Below, one piece after another: positions 1 to 7,325 of a stretch of DNA of 64,000 nt (position 1 is its first letter; every line of letters starts with the position of its first letter). Both the position numbers and the translations under genes were made by a program. Source of the DNA: Palsa-295 sp963781105. Its GTDB lineage: Bacteria; Acidobacteriota; Terriglobia; Acidiferrales; UBA7541. The notes under the pieces are model-generated. The model ran no database searches. It was given only the letters and a program-made list of their open reading frames with translations, and was not told the DNA's origin. The stretch covers positions 310,001 through 374,000 of the forward strand of contig CAWAED010000001.1 in NCBI GenBank assembly GCA_963781105.1, given 5' to 3'.

Positions 1-338
1 CCATCCAGAAGAAAATCTCAGCCCGCAAGCTGCGCAAGAAAATCGGCCAAACCATGCAAGTCATGCTGGAAGGGCCTTCGAAAGACACCGACCTGATCTG
101 GGAAGCCCGCACCGAAGGCATGGCCCCGGAAATCGACGGCAAAGTCTACGTAACTGAATTCGCAGGCGTGAACGACGCAGCAGACCTTCCAAGCCCAGGC
201 ACCCTAGCCACCATCGAAATCACCGAATCCAAAGACTATGACCTGATCGGCCGCGTAACCGAATTCGAAAAGCCCGCCGCAAACTCGGTCCGCCGCCAAC
301 CCGTTTCCGCCCCGTCACCCTTTCCAATCCTCGCCTGA
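1..338 (+). CDS. rimO: Ribosomal protein S12 methylthiotransferase RimO, C-terminal fragment
   Basis: This is the end of a gene that starts before the window; the open frame runs in from base 3. About 111 residues remain. They hold the basic helix that precedes the TRAM domain (KISARKLRKKIG) and then the TRAM fold itself (VMLEGPSKDTDLIWEART, later YVTEF). RimO is a radical-SAM enzyme that adds a methylthio group to an aspartate of ribosomal protein S12; the TRAM domain is its substrate/RNA-binding part. The wording fits RimO better than its relative MiaB, but the radical-SAM CxxxCxxC site is outside the window. The last 20 residues are proline-rich and look unconserved. Confidence 0.85.
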   Translation, partial: IQKKISARKLRKKIGQTMQVMLEGPSKDTDLIWEARTEGMAPEIDGKVYVTEFAGVNDAADLPSPGTLATIEITESKDYDLIGRVTEFEKPAANSVRRQPVSAPSPFPILA

Positions 339-408
339 TTACTCGCGCGCTACCGGTGATATAATCCAGCAAGTGAGACGTAACGCTCAGCAGTTTCGGA
401 TTCTCGTC

Positions 409-648
409 ATGGACTACCAAGATCGCATTATTCGGGACCCACAAATTTGCGGCGGCCAACCCATCTTCAAGGGAACACGCGTCCTTTTGCGCGCGGTCCT
501 AGCTGGTCTGGCGGCCGGCGAAACCACCGAGGTAATCCTCGCGGGCTACCCTTCCCTGAAGCCCGAAGACGTTCAAGCCGCGATCGCCTTCGCAGCAACA
601 TCCGCTGAAGAGGATCTCCCCGTTCCATCAACTCCGCACCTCCACTGA
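409..648 (+). CDS. DUF433 family protein (antitoxin-like)
   Basis: A 79-residue protein opening MDYQDRIIRDPQICGGQPIF, the usual start of DUF433 proteins, followed by KGTRV. A winged-helix-like remainder follows (EVILAGYPSLKPEDVQAAI). I chose the ATG at 409 because family similarity begins there; a GTG at 373 would add twelve residues with no family match. DUF433 members often sit next to a PIN-like DUF5615 toxin gene, but none follows here: the next feature is a 20-bp palindrome and then yacG. It may be an orphan antitoxin or a small DNA-binding protein. The family call is firm; the antitoxin role is inferred. Confidence 0.8.
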   Translation: MDYQDRIIRDPQICGGQPIFKGTRVLLRAVLAGLAAGETTEVILAGYPSLKPEDVQAAIAFAATSAEEDLPVPSTPHLH

Positions 649-664
649 TTGTTCGAGTCCGTAG

Positions 665-684
665 GGGCACGGCATGCCGTGCCC
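665..684. repeat. 20-bp perfect palindrome (REP-like)
   Basis: GGGCACGGCATGCCGTGCCC is its own reverse complement. It lies alone in the 100-bp gap between the DUF433 gene and yacG. There is no T-run, so it is not a standard terminator. Its placement matches the other short hairpins in gaps of this window. Confidence 0.7.
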
Positions 685-749
685 GCTGTCAGAATCAGCA
701 CAATCCAACGCCCTGCGCATCGCTCCACTATTTGCGGTATCCTCAGCAT

Positions 750-947
750 ATGAAGCACCGCTGCCCCATCTGCAAAAAGCCCACGGATTCGGACACGAGC
801 CCCGAATTTCCGTTCTGCAGCGAACGCTGCAATCTCCTCGACCTCGGCGCCTGGGCCAGCGAAAAATACGTGATCAGCGAACCTGCCATGAACGAAACAC
901 TCTTCGAAGACATGGATCACCACCCCAAAGATGAACACAAAAACTGA
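750..947 (+). CDS. yacG: DNA gyrase inhibitor YacG (zinc protein)
   Basis: A 65-residue protein, the usual size for YacG. It carries the zinc-ribbon cysteines CPIC near the N-terminus and FCSERC about 20 residues later, then the DLGAWASEKY segment typical of the family. In E. coli YacG binds GyrB and inhibits gyrase. The start at 750 puts MKHRCPIC first, as in homologues; an upstream in-frame ATG at 732 adds six unlikely residues. The acidic, His-rich tail overlaps the start of pgpA by 17 bp, so the two are probably co-translated. Confidence 0.9.
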   Translation: MKHRCPICKKPTDSDTSPEFPFCSERCNLLDLGAWASEKYVISEPAMNETLFEDMDHHPKDEHKN

Positions 948-1545
948 TCCCGCGGCCGCCGACGATCCCGCCGCATCCGGCGCAAACGCTTCCCCACGGG
1001 CCGCCACACAAAGCAAGCCGCGCTTCGCAATGTTCATCGCCACCGCCGCCGGTCTCGGCTACCTCCCCAAAGCACCCGGCACCTTGGGTTCCCTCGCGGG
1101 AATTTTCTTGTCAATGGTGGCTAGCTGGCTCGCGAGTAGAACCACGGTTGCACAAATAAACCTGGAAAGAGACATTAGCTTTTGGACAGAGAGATATTGG
1201 ATTCCAGGCGGCATAGTAATTCTGGCCGCCGTAGTTGTCGCCGCCGTCGGCGTCTGGGCATCCGACCGCGTGGCGAATTACTCTCAGCAGAAGGACCCTC
1301 AATTTATCGTCATCGACGAGGTTTCAGGGCAGCAACTCACGTACCTTTTGGCCTTCGCGGTGGGCGGTAACTGGAAATATTTGCTCCTGGGTTTTATACT
1401 TTTTCGAGCATTCGATATCTGGAAGCCGTTCCCAGCACGCCAAGCCGAATCACTGCCCGGCGGCTGGGGTATCATGGCAGACGACTGGATCGCGGGAATT
1501 TACGCGGCCATCGGTCTGTGGCTAGCGCGCGCCGCAGGCTTTTAG
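931..1545 (+). CDS. pgpA: Phosphatidylglycerophosphatase A
   Basis: This membrane phosphatase converts phosphatidylglycerophosphate to phosphatidylglycerol. Family motifs are visible: GLGYLPKAPGTLGSLAG near residue 36, IVIDEVSGQ near 126, and DIWKPFPARQAESLPGGWG followed by DDWIAG near the C-terminus. Several hydrophobic segments fit an inner-membrane protein. The first 30 residues are Ala/Pro-rich and low in complexity, so translation might start further in, but the ATG at 931 overlapping yacG gives plausible coupling. A loop of roughly 35 residues after the first membrane segment (SRTTVAQINLERD) is longer than I expect for PgpA and may be a lineage insertion. Confidence 0.9.
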   Translation: MNTKTDPAAADDPAASGANASPRAATQSKPRFAMFIATAAGLGYLPKAPGTLGSLAGIFLSMVASWLASRTTVAQINLERDISFWTERYWIPGGIVILAAVVVAAVGVWASDRVANYSQQKDPQFIVIDEVSGQQLTYLLAFAVGGNWKYLLLGFILFRAFDIWKPFPARQAESLPGGWGIMADDWIAGIYAAIGLWLARAAGF

Positions 1546-1563
1546 CTTCCGCGTAAAATGCGT

Positions 1564-1620
1564 TGTCATCCCGCTTGCCCTGACGCAGGAAGGGAGCGCA
1601 GCGAGGGATCTCTCTTCGAT
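1564..1620. repeat. Dispersed acidobacterial-type repeat, long variant
   Basis: This copy contains GCGCAGCGAGGGATCTCTC, the core of a repeat also found at 2806, 12967, 23757, 31515 and, inverted, 57810. Here the CATCCCG and GCGCAGCGAGG parts are separated by about 20 extra bases. It fills the gap between pgpA and the TIG/NHL gene. Confidence 0.75.
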
Positions 1621-1741
1621 TTTCGCGCCGGGCAAGCTCTCAACCGCCAACGCTCAGTCGAGCCGGCGCACGACAAATGACACCAGCCCGAATTTAGTGC
1701 AATCTGTAACCAGCAATAGCCAGCACCACCGCGACCAACGC

Positions 1742-2773
1742 ATGAACTTAGCGATGAACGGCACGCCAAGAATCGAAAGCGTAAAACCCGCCGCCGCACT
1801 ACCAGGCGGCGAAGTCGCAATCAGCGGCAGCGGCTTCGGCATGCGCAACCACGCGCGCCCTCTCGTGCAGTTCGGAGTCGCCGAAGGCTCGCTCATCCTA
1901 GCTGCTGATAATCTCCTGATCGCCCGCGTCCCTGAAGGAGCCGCCGGTGGCGCCGTCCGCGTAAAAATGGGCAGCGTCGAAAGCGCCCCGTTCCCACTCG
2001 CGCTAGGCACGCAAATCGCCGACAACCTCCATCCCGTCGCCAATCCCGCCATCGATTCCGACGGCAACACCTACGTCACCTTCAGCGGCCAGCGCGGCCA
2101 AAAAGTTCCCGTCTCGCTCTACAAAGTCACCGCCAACCACGCCATCAAGCCCTTCATCACCGAAATGATGAACCCCACTGGCCTCGCGATCGATCGCGAC
2201 GGTTTTCTTTTCGTTTCCAGCCGTCACGATGGCGCCATCCATCGCGTCTCGCCCGACGGCCGCTCGATGCAGTGGGTCGAAGGCATGGGCATCGCCACCG
2301 GACTCGCGTTCGATAAAGCGGGCAGCCTCTACGTCGGCGATCGCAGCGGCACGATTTTCAAAATCGGCCCCGACCGCGAAATTTTCGTCTTCGCCACGCT
2401 CGAGCCGTCTATGTCCGCCTATCATCTAGCCTTCAGCACGACCGGCGATCTCTACGTAACCGGCCCCACTACTTCTAGTTTCGATCAAGTCTATCGCATC
2501 AATCCCGCCGGAGAAGTCAGCACCTTCTTCCGCGGCCTCGGCCGCCCGCAAGGCCTAGCGTTCGATCGCTCCGGCAATCTTTACGTCGCCGGCTCGCTAG
2601 GAGGCAAGCGCGGCATCGTCCGCCTCTCGCCGCAAGCCGAGCCGCAGCTCGCTGTCACCGGTTCCAATATCGTCGGGTTGGCCCTTCTGCCTTCGCACCG
2701 CGCCATGATCGCCACCACCAACGCGCTCTACTCGCTGGATTGGGACGTAGCGGGCCTCCCGCTCAACGGCTAG
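1742..2773 (+). CDS. TIG/IPT domain plus NHL-type beta-propeller protein
   Basis: A 343-residue protein. Residues 1-90 look like an IPT/TIG Ig-like domain (PAAALPGGEVAISGSGFG). The rest is a six-bladed propeller of the NHL/SMP-30 type, seen as repeated blades such as PTGLAIDRDGFLFVSSRHDG, ATGLAFDKAGSLYVGDRSG and PQGLAFDRSGNLYVAGS. No clear signal peptide is seen. Such proteins are common in Acidobacteria and are often called gluconolaconase-like, but I see no catalytic residues that prove an enzyme; a binding or scaffold role is equally likely. The start at 1742 is chosen over an in-frame start at 1697, whose extra residues look like translated spacer; the ATG at 1754 is another option. Confidence 0.8.
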   Translation: MNLAMNGTPRIESVKPAAALPGGEVAISGSGFGMRNHARPLVQFGVAEGSLILAADNLLIARVPEGAAGGAVRVKMGSVESAPFPLALGTQIADNLHPVANPAIDSDGNTYVTFSGQRGQKVPVSLYKVTANHAIKPFITEMMNPTGLAIDRDGFLFVSSRHDGAIHRVSPDGRSMQWVEGMGIATGLAFDKAGSLYVGDRSGTIFKIGPDREIFVFATLEPSMSAYHLAFSTTGDLYVTGPTTSSFDQVYRINPAGEVSTFFRGLGRPQGLAFDRSGNLYVAGSLGGKRGIVRLSPQAEPQLAVTGSNIVGLALLPSHRAMIATTNALYSLDWDVAGLPLNG

Positions 2774-2805
2774 TCCTCTGCATTAGCAACTAAGCTAATG
2801 GAGCG

Positions 2806-2838
2806 TGTCATCCCGAGTGCAGCGAGGGATCTGCTTTT
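2806..2838. repeat. Dispersed repeat, core CATCCCGAG(N)GCAGCGAGGGATCT
   Basis: A near-exact copy of the repeat at 23757, with TGTCATCCCGAGTGCAGCG followed by AGGGATCTGCTTTT. It lies 33 bp after the propeller gene. Translated copies read VIPSAARDLLL, which creates spurious reading frames. Confidence 0.85.
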
Positions 2839-2951
2839 GACGTGGACGCTCAAGAATCATCCCCGTCGAATCCAAGAGGCAAAATCCACCGAAATTATTC
2901 CGCGCGCCCCCGCGTATCTAATTGCACCTTCGTGTATCGTCGGGGGAACGC

Positions 2952-3689
2952 ATGAACGACGCTGCCGCCACCGTTGCTCCCGCTCCACTCCACCGCCGGC
3001 TCATCGCTGCGCCCTGGCATACGCTCACGATCCTGCTCGTCTATGCATACATCGGATTTCGCATAGGCATGCCTCACAACGCGCCAACTCCCGGCTCGGC
3101 TCCGCCCGCGCCGGCACTTGGCGCCCATGCCACGATGCTCCGCACCTACGCGCTGCTGATCCTCTCGGAATGGGGCATGGCCTACTGGGCGTGGGCCGGA
3201 GTTCACTGGAAGGGCGGTAATCTGCGCGATCTCACTGGCGGCCGCTGGACAAGTTGGCGCAGTATCGCCCTCGATGTCGCCATCGCGATCCCCTTCTGGG
3301 GCGTGTGGGAACTGACGGCTTGGCTCGTAAGTCGCGCCGTCGAACGCGTCCCCGCGGCCACCGGCAGCTATCAGCCGCCCACCGGCTTCGCCGAAGTTTC
3401 CCTTTGGATTCTGCTCTCCATCTCGGCGGGCATCTGCGAGGAAATCGTGTTTCGCGGATACTTGCAGCGCCAATTTCAAGCCGCCACGCGCAGCGTCGTA
3501 GCCGCCGTGATTCTTCAAGGCGCCATCTTCGGTTTGGCGCACACCTACAAAGGCTGGAAACAAGTAATCGTCATCGTAGTCCTGGGAACCCTTTACGGCG
3601 CGCTAGTAGCCTGGCGCCGCAATCTCCGCGCCAGCATGCTAGCCCACGCTTGGTCCGACATCTTCGAAGGCTGGCTACGCTTTGTCTGA
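2952..3689 (+). CDS. CPBP family intramembrane metalloprotease (CAAX protease-like)
   Basis: A 245-residue polytopic membrane protein. The Abi/CPBP motifs are complete: EEIVFRGYLQ (paired glutamates with the following Arg), FGLAHTYKG (first His) and MLAHAWSD (second His). In the family these residues form a metal-dependent intramembrane glutamyl protease site. The ATG at 2952 follows a good GGGGGAA ribosome site; an upstream in-frame ATG at 2922 lacks one. The gene stands alone between the propeller gene and a long gap, so its substrate is unknown. Family members include CAAX proteases and bacteriocin-immunity proteins. Confidence 0.85.
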   Translation: MNDAAATVAPAPLHRRLIAAPWHTLTILLVYAYIGFRIGMPHNAPTPGSAPPAPALGAHATMLRTYALLILSEWGMAYWAWAGVHWKGGNLRDLTGGRWTSWRSIALDVAIAIPFWGVWELTAWLVSRAVERVPAATGSYQPPTGFAEVSLWILLSISAGICEEIVFRGYLQRQFQAATRSVVAAVILQGAIFGLAHTYKGWKQVIVIVVLGTLYGALVAWRRNLRASMLAHAWSDIFEGWLRFV

Positions 3690-4084
3690 GCGTACGTCTC
3701 GATCGATCAAGCTGGCGCAAGTGTCGAGTTTACGTAGGGACGCTGCGTAGTGATCCGCGCGATCGTGCTGACAGTTCAGGGAGTGCCACGGCTTGCTGCC
3801 GTCTTGGTTTTGGGCGAGGCTCGCCTCGCCTGCCCTTCGGAGTTGCTTCGCGATTGTTGCCTTCGAATCCTAACGAGCATTTGGCACCGTAGCGGCGCTG
3901 TTTGTAAAAGTTCCACCGAAGGAGGACTGCGCCCGCCAGCCCTCCACCAACGAATCCGGCCGCACCAGCCCAAAACGGTTTCACGCCCCCGCAACACTCC
4001 GTTCACACTCCCGCAACCGCCTCAATGTCATAGAGTCTGCTCTCGAAAGCAACCCAAAAAACCAGCCACAAAGGACGCGCAGCC
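3690..4084. other. 395-bp gap with a hairpin and no convincing gene
   Basis: Between the CPBP gene and the UspA gene I find no frame I can defend. A perfect hairpin, GGCGAGGC-TC-GCCTCGCC, sits at 3813-3830. On the minus strand an 84-codon frame (3984 to 3730, GTG start) begins with a plausible single membrane segment (AGFVGGGLAGAVLLRW) but then runs through the hairpin into Arg/Pro-rich sequence. It could be a small membrane protein damaged or extended by the repeat. The start of the UspA gene has only a weak ribosome site. Confidence 0.4.
3813..3830. repeat. Hairpin GGCGAGGC-TC-GCCTCGCC
   Basis: Perfect 8-bp arms with a two-base TC loop. The design (GGCG arm, 2-base loop, CGCC arm) is shared with hairpins at 11141 and 40183 although the inner bases differ in a compensating way. 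Confidence 0.65.
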
Positions 4085-4582
4085 ATGTTTTCAGCTAGAG
4101 TGGTCCTCTCCCCCATAGACTTCAGCGATTTCTCGCTGCAGGCCCTGGAAGTGGCGCAAGACATCGCCAAGCGTTACGGCTCGGAGCTGGTACTTGTCCA
4201 TGTTGTCCCGGTAATTCCCAAGCTGGAAGGCCACGCGAGCATCTTCACCGAGGGCGAATACGAAAACAAATTAATCGAAAGCGCCAAGACGCGCCTGGGA
4301 GACATCGCCGCCAAGCTACAACAGCAAGGCATAAACGCGCGCAGCGCCGTCAGCCTGAGCAACGATCCCGCGATGGAAATCACCCGCGTAGCCGAATCCG
4401 AAAAAGCCGACCTCATCGTCATCGCCACCCATGGTCTCACCGGATGGCGCCGCCTCGCTTTCGGCTCAGTCACCGACAAACTCGTCCGCACCGCCGCGTG
4501 TTCAGTCCTGGTGCTCCGCGCCGAGGTAGCGGCGTCCGCCGTGTTAGCATCGGCAGCAGCGCCAGCCGCAGTTCACTCGTAA
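4085..4582 (+). CDS. Universal stress protein, UspA family
   Basis: A 165-residue single-domain USP. The N-terminal strand and helix (VVLSPIDFSDFSLQALEVA) and the C-terminal nucleotide-binding signature (HGLTGWRRLAFGSVTDKLVR, then CSVLVLR) are clear. The phosphate-loop pattern matches G-x9-G-S; the first Gly of the classical G-x2-G is Ala. It is probably an ATP-binding type. Such proteins act in the cytoplasm under stress or dormancy. The last 20 residues are Ala-rich and unconserved. The gene is monocistronic, 128 bp before cinA. Confidence 0.9.
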   Translation: MFSARVVLSPIDFSDFSLQALEVAQDIAKRYGSELVLVHVVPVIPKLEGHASIFTEGEYENKLIESAKTRLGDIAAKLQQQGINARSAVSLSNDPAMEITRVAESEKADLIVIATHGLTGWRRLAFGSVTDKLVRTAACSVLVLRAEVAASAVLASAAAPAAVHS

Positions 4583-4710
4583 GCAGACGCTCCATCAGCC
4601 AAGCGTGCGTAGGTAATGCCGGCGAATCGCCCGAGGAGCTCGCTCGTTCCAGCCCTCGCCTGCGAGCCCGACTTGCGCATCCCGCTCCTCATCGAGTACA
4701 ACATTTCTAG

Positions 4711-5964
4711 ATGAATGCGGAGATCATCGCTGTCGGTTCCGAACTTCTTACTCCTTATCGCCTGGACACGAATTCCCTTTGGCTCACGGATGAACTGAAC
4801 CGCTTGGGCATTCGCGTGACCCACAAGTCCGTCGTCGGCGACTCGCCATCCGAACTGCACTCCACCTTTCGCTACGCGCTCGACCGCGCCGACTTGATCA
4901 TTTCCTCCGGCGGCCTCGGCCCCACCGACGACGACCGCACGCGCGAAACCATCGCCGATCTTCTCGGCCGAAAACTTCGCCGCGACGAAGAAATTCTGCG
5001 TGGCATCCAGGAACGCTTTCGCCGCTTCGCCCGCACCATGCCGGAAATCAACGTTCGTCAGGCCATGGTCCCCGAAGGTGCCACGATTCTCCCCAACCCG
5101 CGCGGCACCGCGCCGGGACTCTGGCTCGAAGCCAATGGACACATCCTCGTGCTCTTACCCGGCGTGCCCAACGAACTGAAATACATGTTCGAATCCGAAG
5201 TCGCGCCGCGCCTCTCGAAAATGAAGCACGAAGAGCGCCTCTTCGCCCGCGACCTGCGCGTCACCGGCCTCGGCGAATCCGACGTCGAAACCCGCGTCCG
5301 CCCTCTCTACCAACTGTATCCCGATACGGATACCACCATCCTCGCCTCACCCACTGGCACGCAACTCCATCCGCGCACTTGGTCGCGCGAACCCGCCAGA
5401 GCCGAAAAGCTCCTCGACGAAATCACGCAGCGTATGGCTCTCGCTCTCGGCGAACATCTTTACTCCACTCACGGCGAAGCCCTGGAAGAAGTTGTCGCCC
5501 GCGTCCTCACCGAAAATCACGCCACTGTCGCCGTCGCCGAAAGCTGCACCGGCGGGATGCTCGCCGAACGCCTCACGAATGTTCCGGGCAGCTCCTCGTA
5601 TTTTCTCGGTGGCGTGATCTGCTACAGCAACGAACTAAAAACATCGCTCGTCGGCGTTCCGCCCGCCATGATCGAAGCGAAAGGCGCGGTCAGCTCCGAA
5701 GTCGCGCTCGCGCTCGCCGACGGCATCCGCAAACGCACCGGCGCAACCATCGGCGTCGGAGTCACCGGCATAGCAGGTCCCGGCGGCGGCACACCCGAAA
5801 AGCCTGTCGGCCTGGTGCACATCGGCCTCGCCGACGAGCACGGCCCGCGCGAACGCGCCTATCGCTTCCCAGGAGATCGCGAACGCATCCGCCAATACGC
5901 CGCGCAAGCCGCCCTCGACGCAGTGCGCCGTTATTTTCTTTTCCCTACTCCCAGCCGGTCATAA
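4711..5964 (+). CDS. cinA: CinA: competence/damage-inducible protein, nicotinamide-nucleotide amidohydrolase
   Basis: A full-length two-domain CinA of 417 residues. Residues 1-170 form the MoCF-like (COG1058) domain, with AEIIAVGSELL, SSGGLGPTDDD and ALLPGVP-like elements. Residues about 255-410 form the PncC amidohydrolase domain, with VAVAESCTGGMLAERLTNVPG and GVTGIAGPGGGTPEKPVG. The enzyme deamidates NMN in pyridine-nucleotide salvage and hydrolyses ADP-ribose in some species. It leads the cinA-thpR-plsY cluster, with only 4 bp before thpR. Confidence 0.93.
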   Translation: MNAEIIAVGSELLTPYRLDTNSLWLTDELNRLGIRVTHKSVVGDSPSELHSTFRYALDRADLIISSGGLGPTDDDRTRETIADLLGRKLRRDEEILRGIQERFRRFARTMPEINVRQAMVPEGATILPNPRGTAPGLWLEANGHILVLLPGVPNELKYMFESEVAPRLSKMKHEERLFARDLRVTGLGESDVETRVRPLYQLYPDTDTTILASPTGTQLHPRTWSREPARAEKLLDEITQRMALALGEHLYSTHGEALEEVVARVLTENHATVAVAESCTGGMLAERLTNVPGSSSYFLGGVICYSNELKTSLVGVPPAMIEAKGAVSSEVALALADGIRKRTGATIGVGVTGIAGPGGGTPEKPVGLVHIGLADEHGPRERAYRFPGDRERIRQYAAQAALDAVRRYFLFPTPSRS

Positions 5965-5968
5965 AAAC

Positions 5969-6532
5969 ATGCGCTTGTTCGTAGCTCTCGACCTGCCAGA
6001 CGCGGTCCGCCGCGCCCTCGCCGACCTGATCGCGCAACTGAAACCCAAATCCCGCTCCGCCCGCTGGGTCCGCCCCGTATCCATGCACCTGACGTTGAAA
6101 TTTATCGGCAATATTGCTGCCGAAAGACTCGACGCCGTCCGCGCGGCGCTCGCCACCATCCGTTCCGCGCAGGCCGTCGAGCTTCATTTTCGCGCGCTAG
6201 GTTTTTTCCCCGACGAATTCAAACCGCGCGTCATCTGGGCGGGCGTCGCAGCCTCCGCAAATCTCTTCGAACTCGCCGCCGCCATCGAACAAGCGCTCGA
6301 GCCGCTGGGTTTTCCGCGCGAATCCCGCACCTTCGTCCCGCACCTCACCCTAGCGCGCGTCAATTCCACGAAAGGCATTGAAAATCTCGTTCGTGCAGCC
6401 GATGCCTTGAAGTCGTATGATTTCGGCCCGGCGCGCGAATCCGAATTTCACTTGTTTGAAAGCGTTCTGAAACGTTCCGGCGCCGAATACAAAAAACTCG
6501 CCACATTTCCGTTTGTGCAAGGTGCCGAGTGA
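5969..6532 (+). CDS. thpR: RNA 2',3'-cyclic phosphodiesterase ThpR (LigT/2H family)
   Basis: A 187-residue 2H phosphoesterase. Both catalytic HxTx motifs are present: HLTLKFIG near residue 35 and HLTLARV near residue 128. The N-terminus MRLFVALDLPDAVR is typical. The enzyme opens RNA 2',3'-cyclic phosphates; its physiological role is unsettled. It starts 4 bp after cinA and overlaps plsY by 4 bp, so all three are probably co-transcribed. The cinA-thpR pairing is frequent in bacteria. Confidence 0.9.
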   Translation: MRLFVALDLPDAVRRALADLIAQLKPKSRSARWVRPVSMHLTLKFIGNIAAERLDAVRAALATIRSAQAVELHFRALGFFPDEFKPRVIWAGVAASANLFELAAAIEQALEPLGFPRESRTFVPHLTLARVNSTKGIENLVRAADALKSYDFGPARESEFHLFESVLKRSGAEYKKLATFPFVQGAE

Positions 6533-7152
6533 ACTCAGCCTGGCTAATCCCGATCGTCGCCTACTTACTGGGCTCGATCCCCTTCGGTCTGCTCATCGTC
6601 AAGGCCTTCGGCGGCCCGGACATCCGCGAGATCGGCAGCGGCAATATCGGCGCCGCCAATGTCACGCGCAATGCCGGGAAACTCGCCGGCATCCTCACTC
6701 TGCTGCTCGACACCGGGAAAGGCTACGTCGCCGTCTTCCTCGCCGGCCGCATCACAGGTGACAACATCCACTGGATGACGATCGCGGCAGTCTGCGCAGT
6801 CGCCGGCCACATGTTCCCTGTATGGCTCGGTTTCCACGGCGGCAAAGGAGTAGCCACAGGCCTCGGAGTTTTCGTCCCGATCTGCTGGCAAGCCGTAGTT
6901 GCTGGGATCGCTCTGTGGCTGCTCGTGGTAGTTTTTTGGCGCTACTCTTCGCTCGGCTCCATCTCCGCCGCCGCCGCGCTCCCTCTTTTCATTTACCTAC
7001 TGTATGCGCCCGGCCACGCCCCTCCGGAAACCGTCACCTTTGGCACGCTCGCCATCGTCGTGCTGGTCATCTACAAGCATCGCGCCAACATCGAGCGCCT
7101 AATCTCCGGCGAAGAACCGCGTCTGGGCGCGCCGCGAAAGAAAGACGAATAG
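6529..7152 (+). CDS. plsY: Glycerol-3-phosphate acyltransferase PlsY
   Basis: A 207-residue integral membrane protein that transfers acyl groups from acyl-phosphate to glycerol-3-phosphate, the first step of phospholipid synthesis. The three family motifs are visible: LLGSIPFGLLIVKAFGG, REIGSGNIGAANVTRNAG with LDTGKGY, and GHMFPVWLGFHGGKGVATGLG. It starts with GTG inside the thpR stop (GTGA overlap). Its usual partner PlsX is not nearby. The charged C-terminal tail (RLGAPRKKDE) is cytoplasmic by the usual topology. Confidence 0.93.
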   Translation: MNSAWLIPIVAYLLGSIPFGLLIVKAFGGPDIREIGSGNIGAANVTRNAGKLAGILTLLLDTGKGYVAVFLAGRITGDNIHWMTIAAVCAVAGHMFPVWLGFHGGKGVATGLGVFVPICWQAVVAGIALWLLVVVFWRYSSLGSISAAAALPLFIYLLYAPGHAPPETVTFGTLAIVVLVIYKHRANIERLISGEEPRLGAPRKKDE

Positions 7153-7325
7153 CGATTCGCGGTCCTTCGCTGTCACATCGTTCCATGCCGCAAAGCATCT
7201 CGATTTTCGCGCTCCCGCCGCTTCATTAAGTCCCAATCCCTGTGTGGCTTATCAGCCAACCCCAGTACTTTCGTTCCGTTGTTTCGCCTCTCACTCTTCG
7301 CTAGCATTTTATTGACGGGATTCCC

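Noticed and set aside
2798..3220. 140-codon + frame beginning MERVIPSAARDLLL
   Set aside because: It is the translated dispersed repeat followed by an out-of-frame reading of the CPBP gene.
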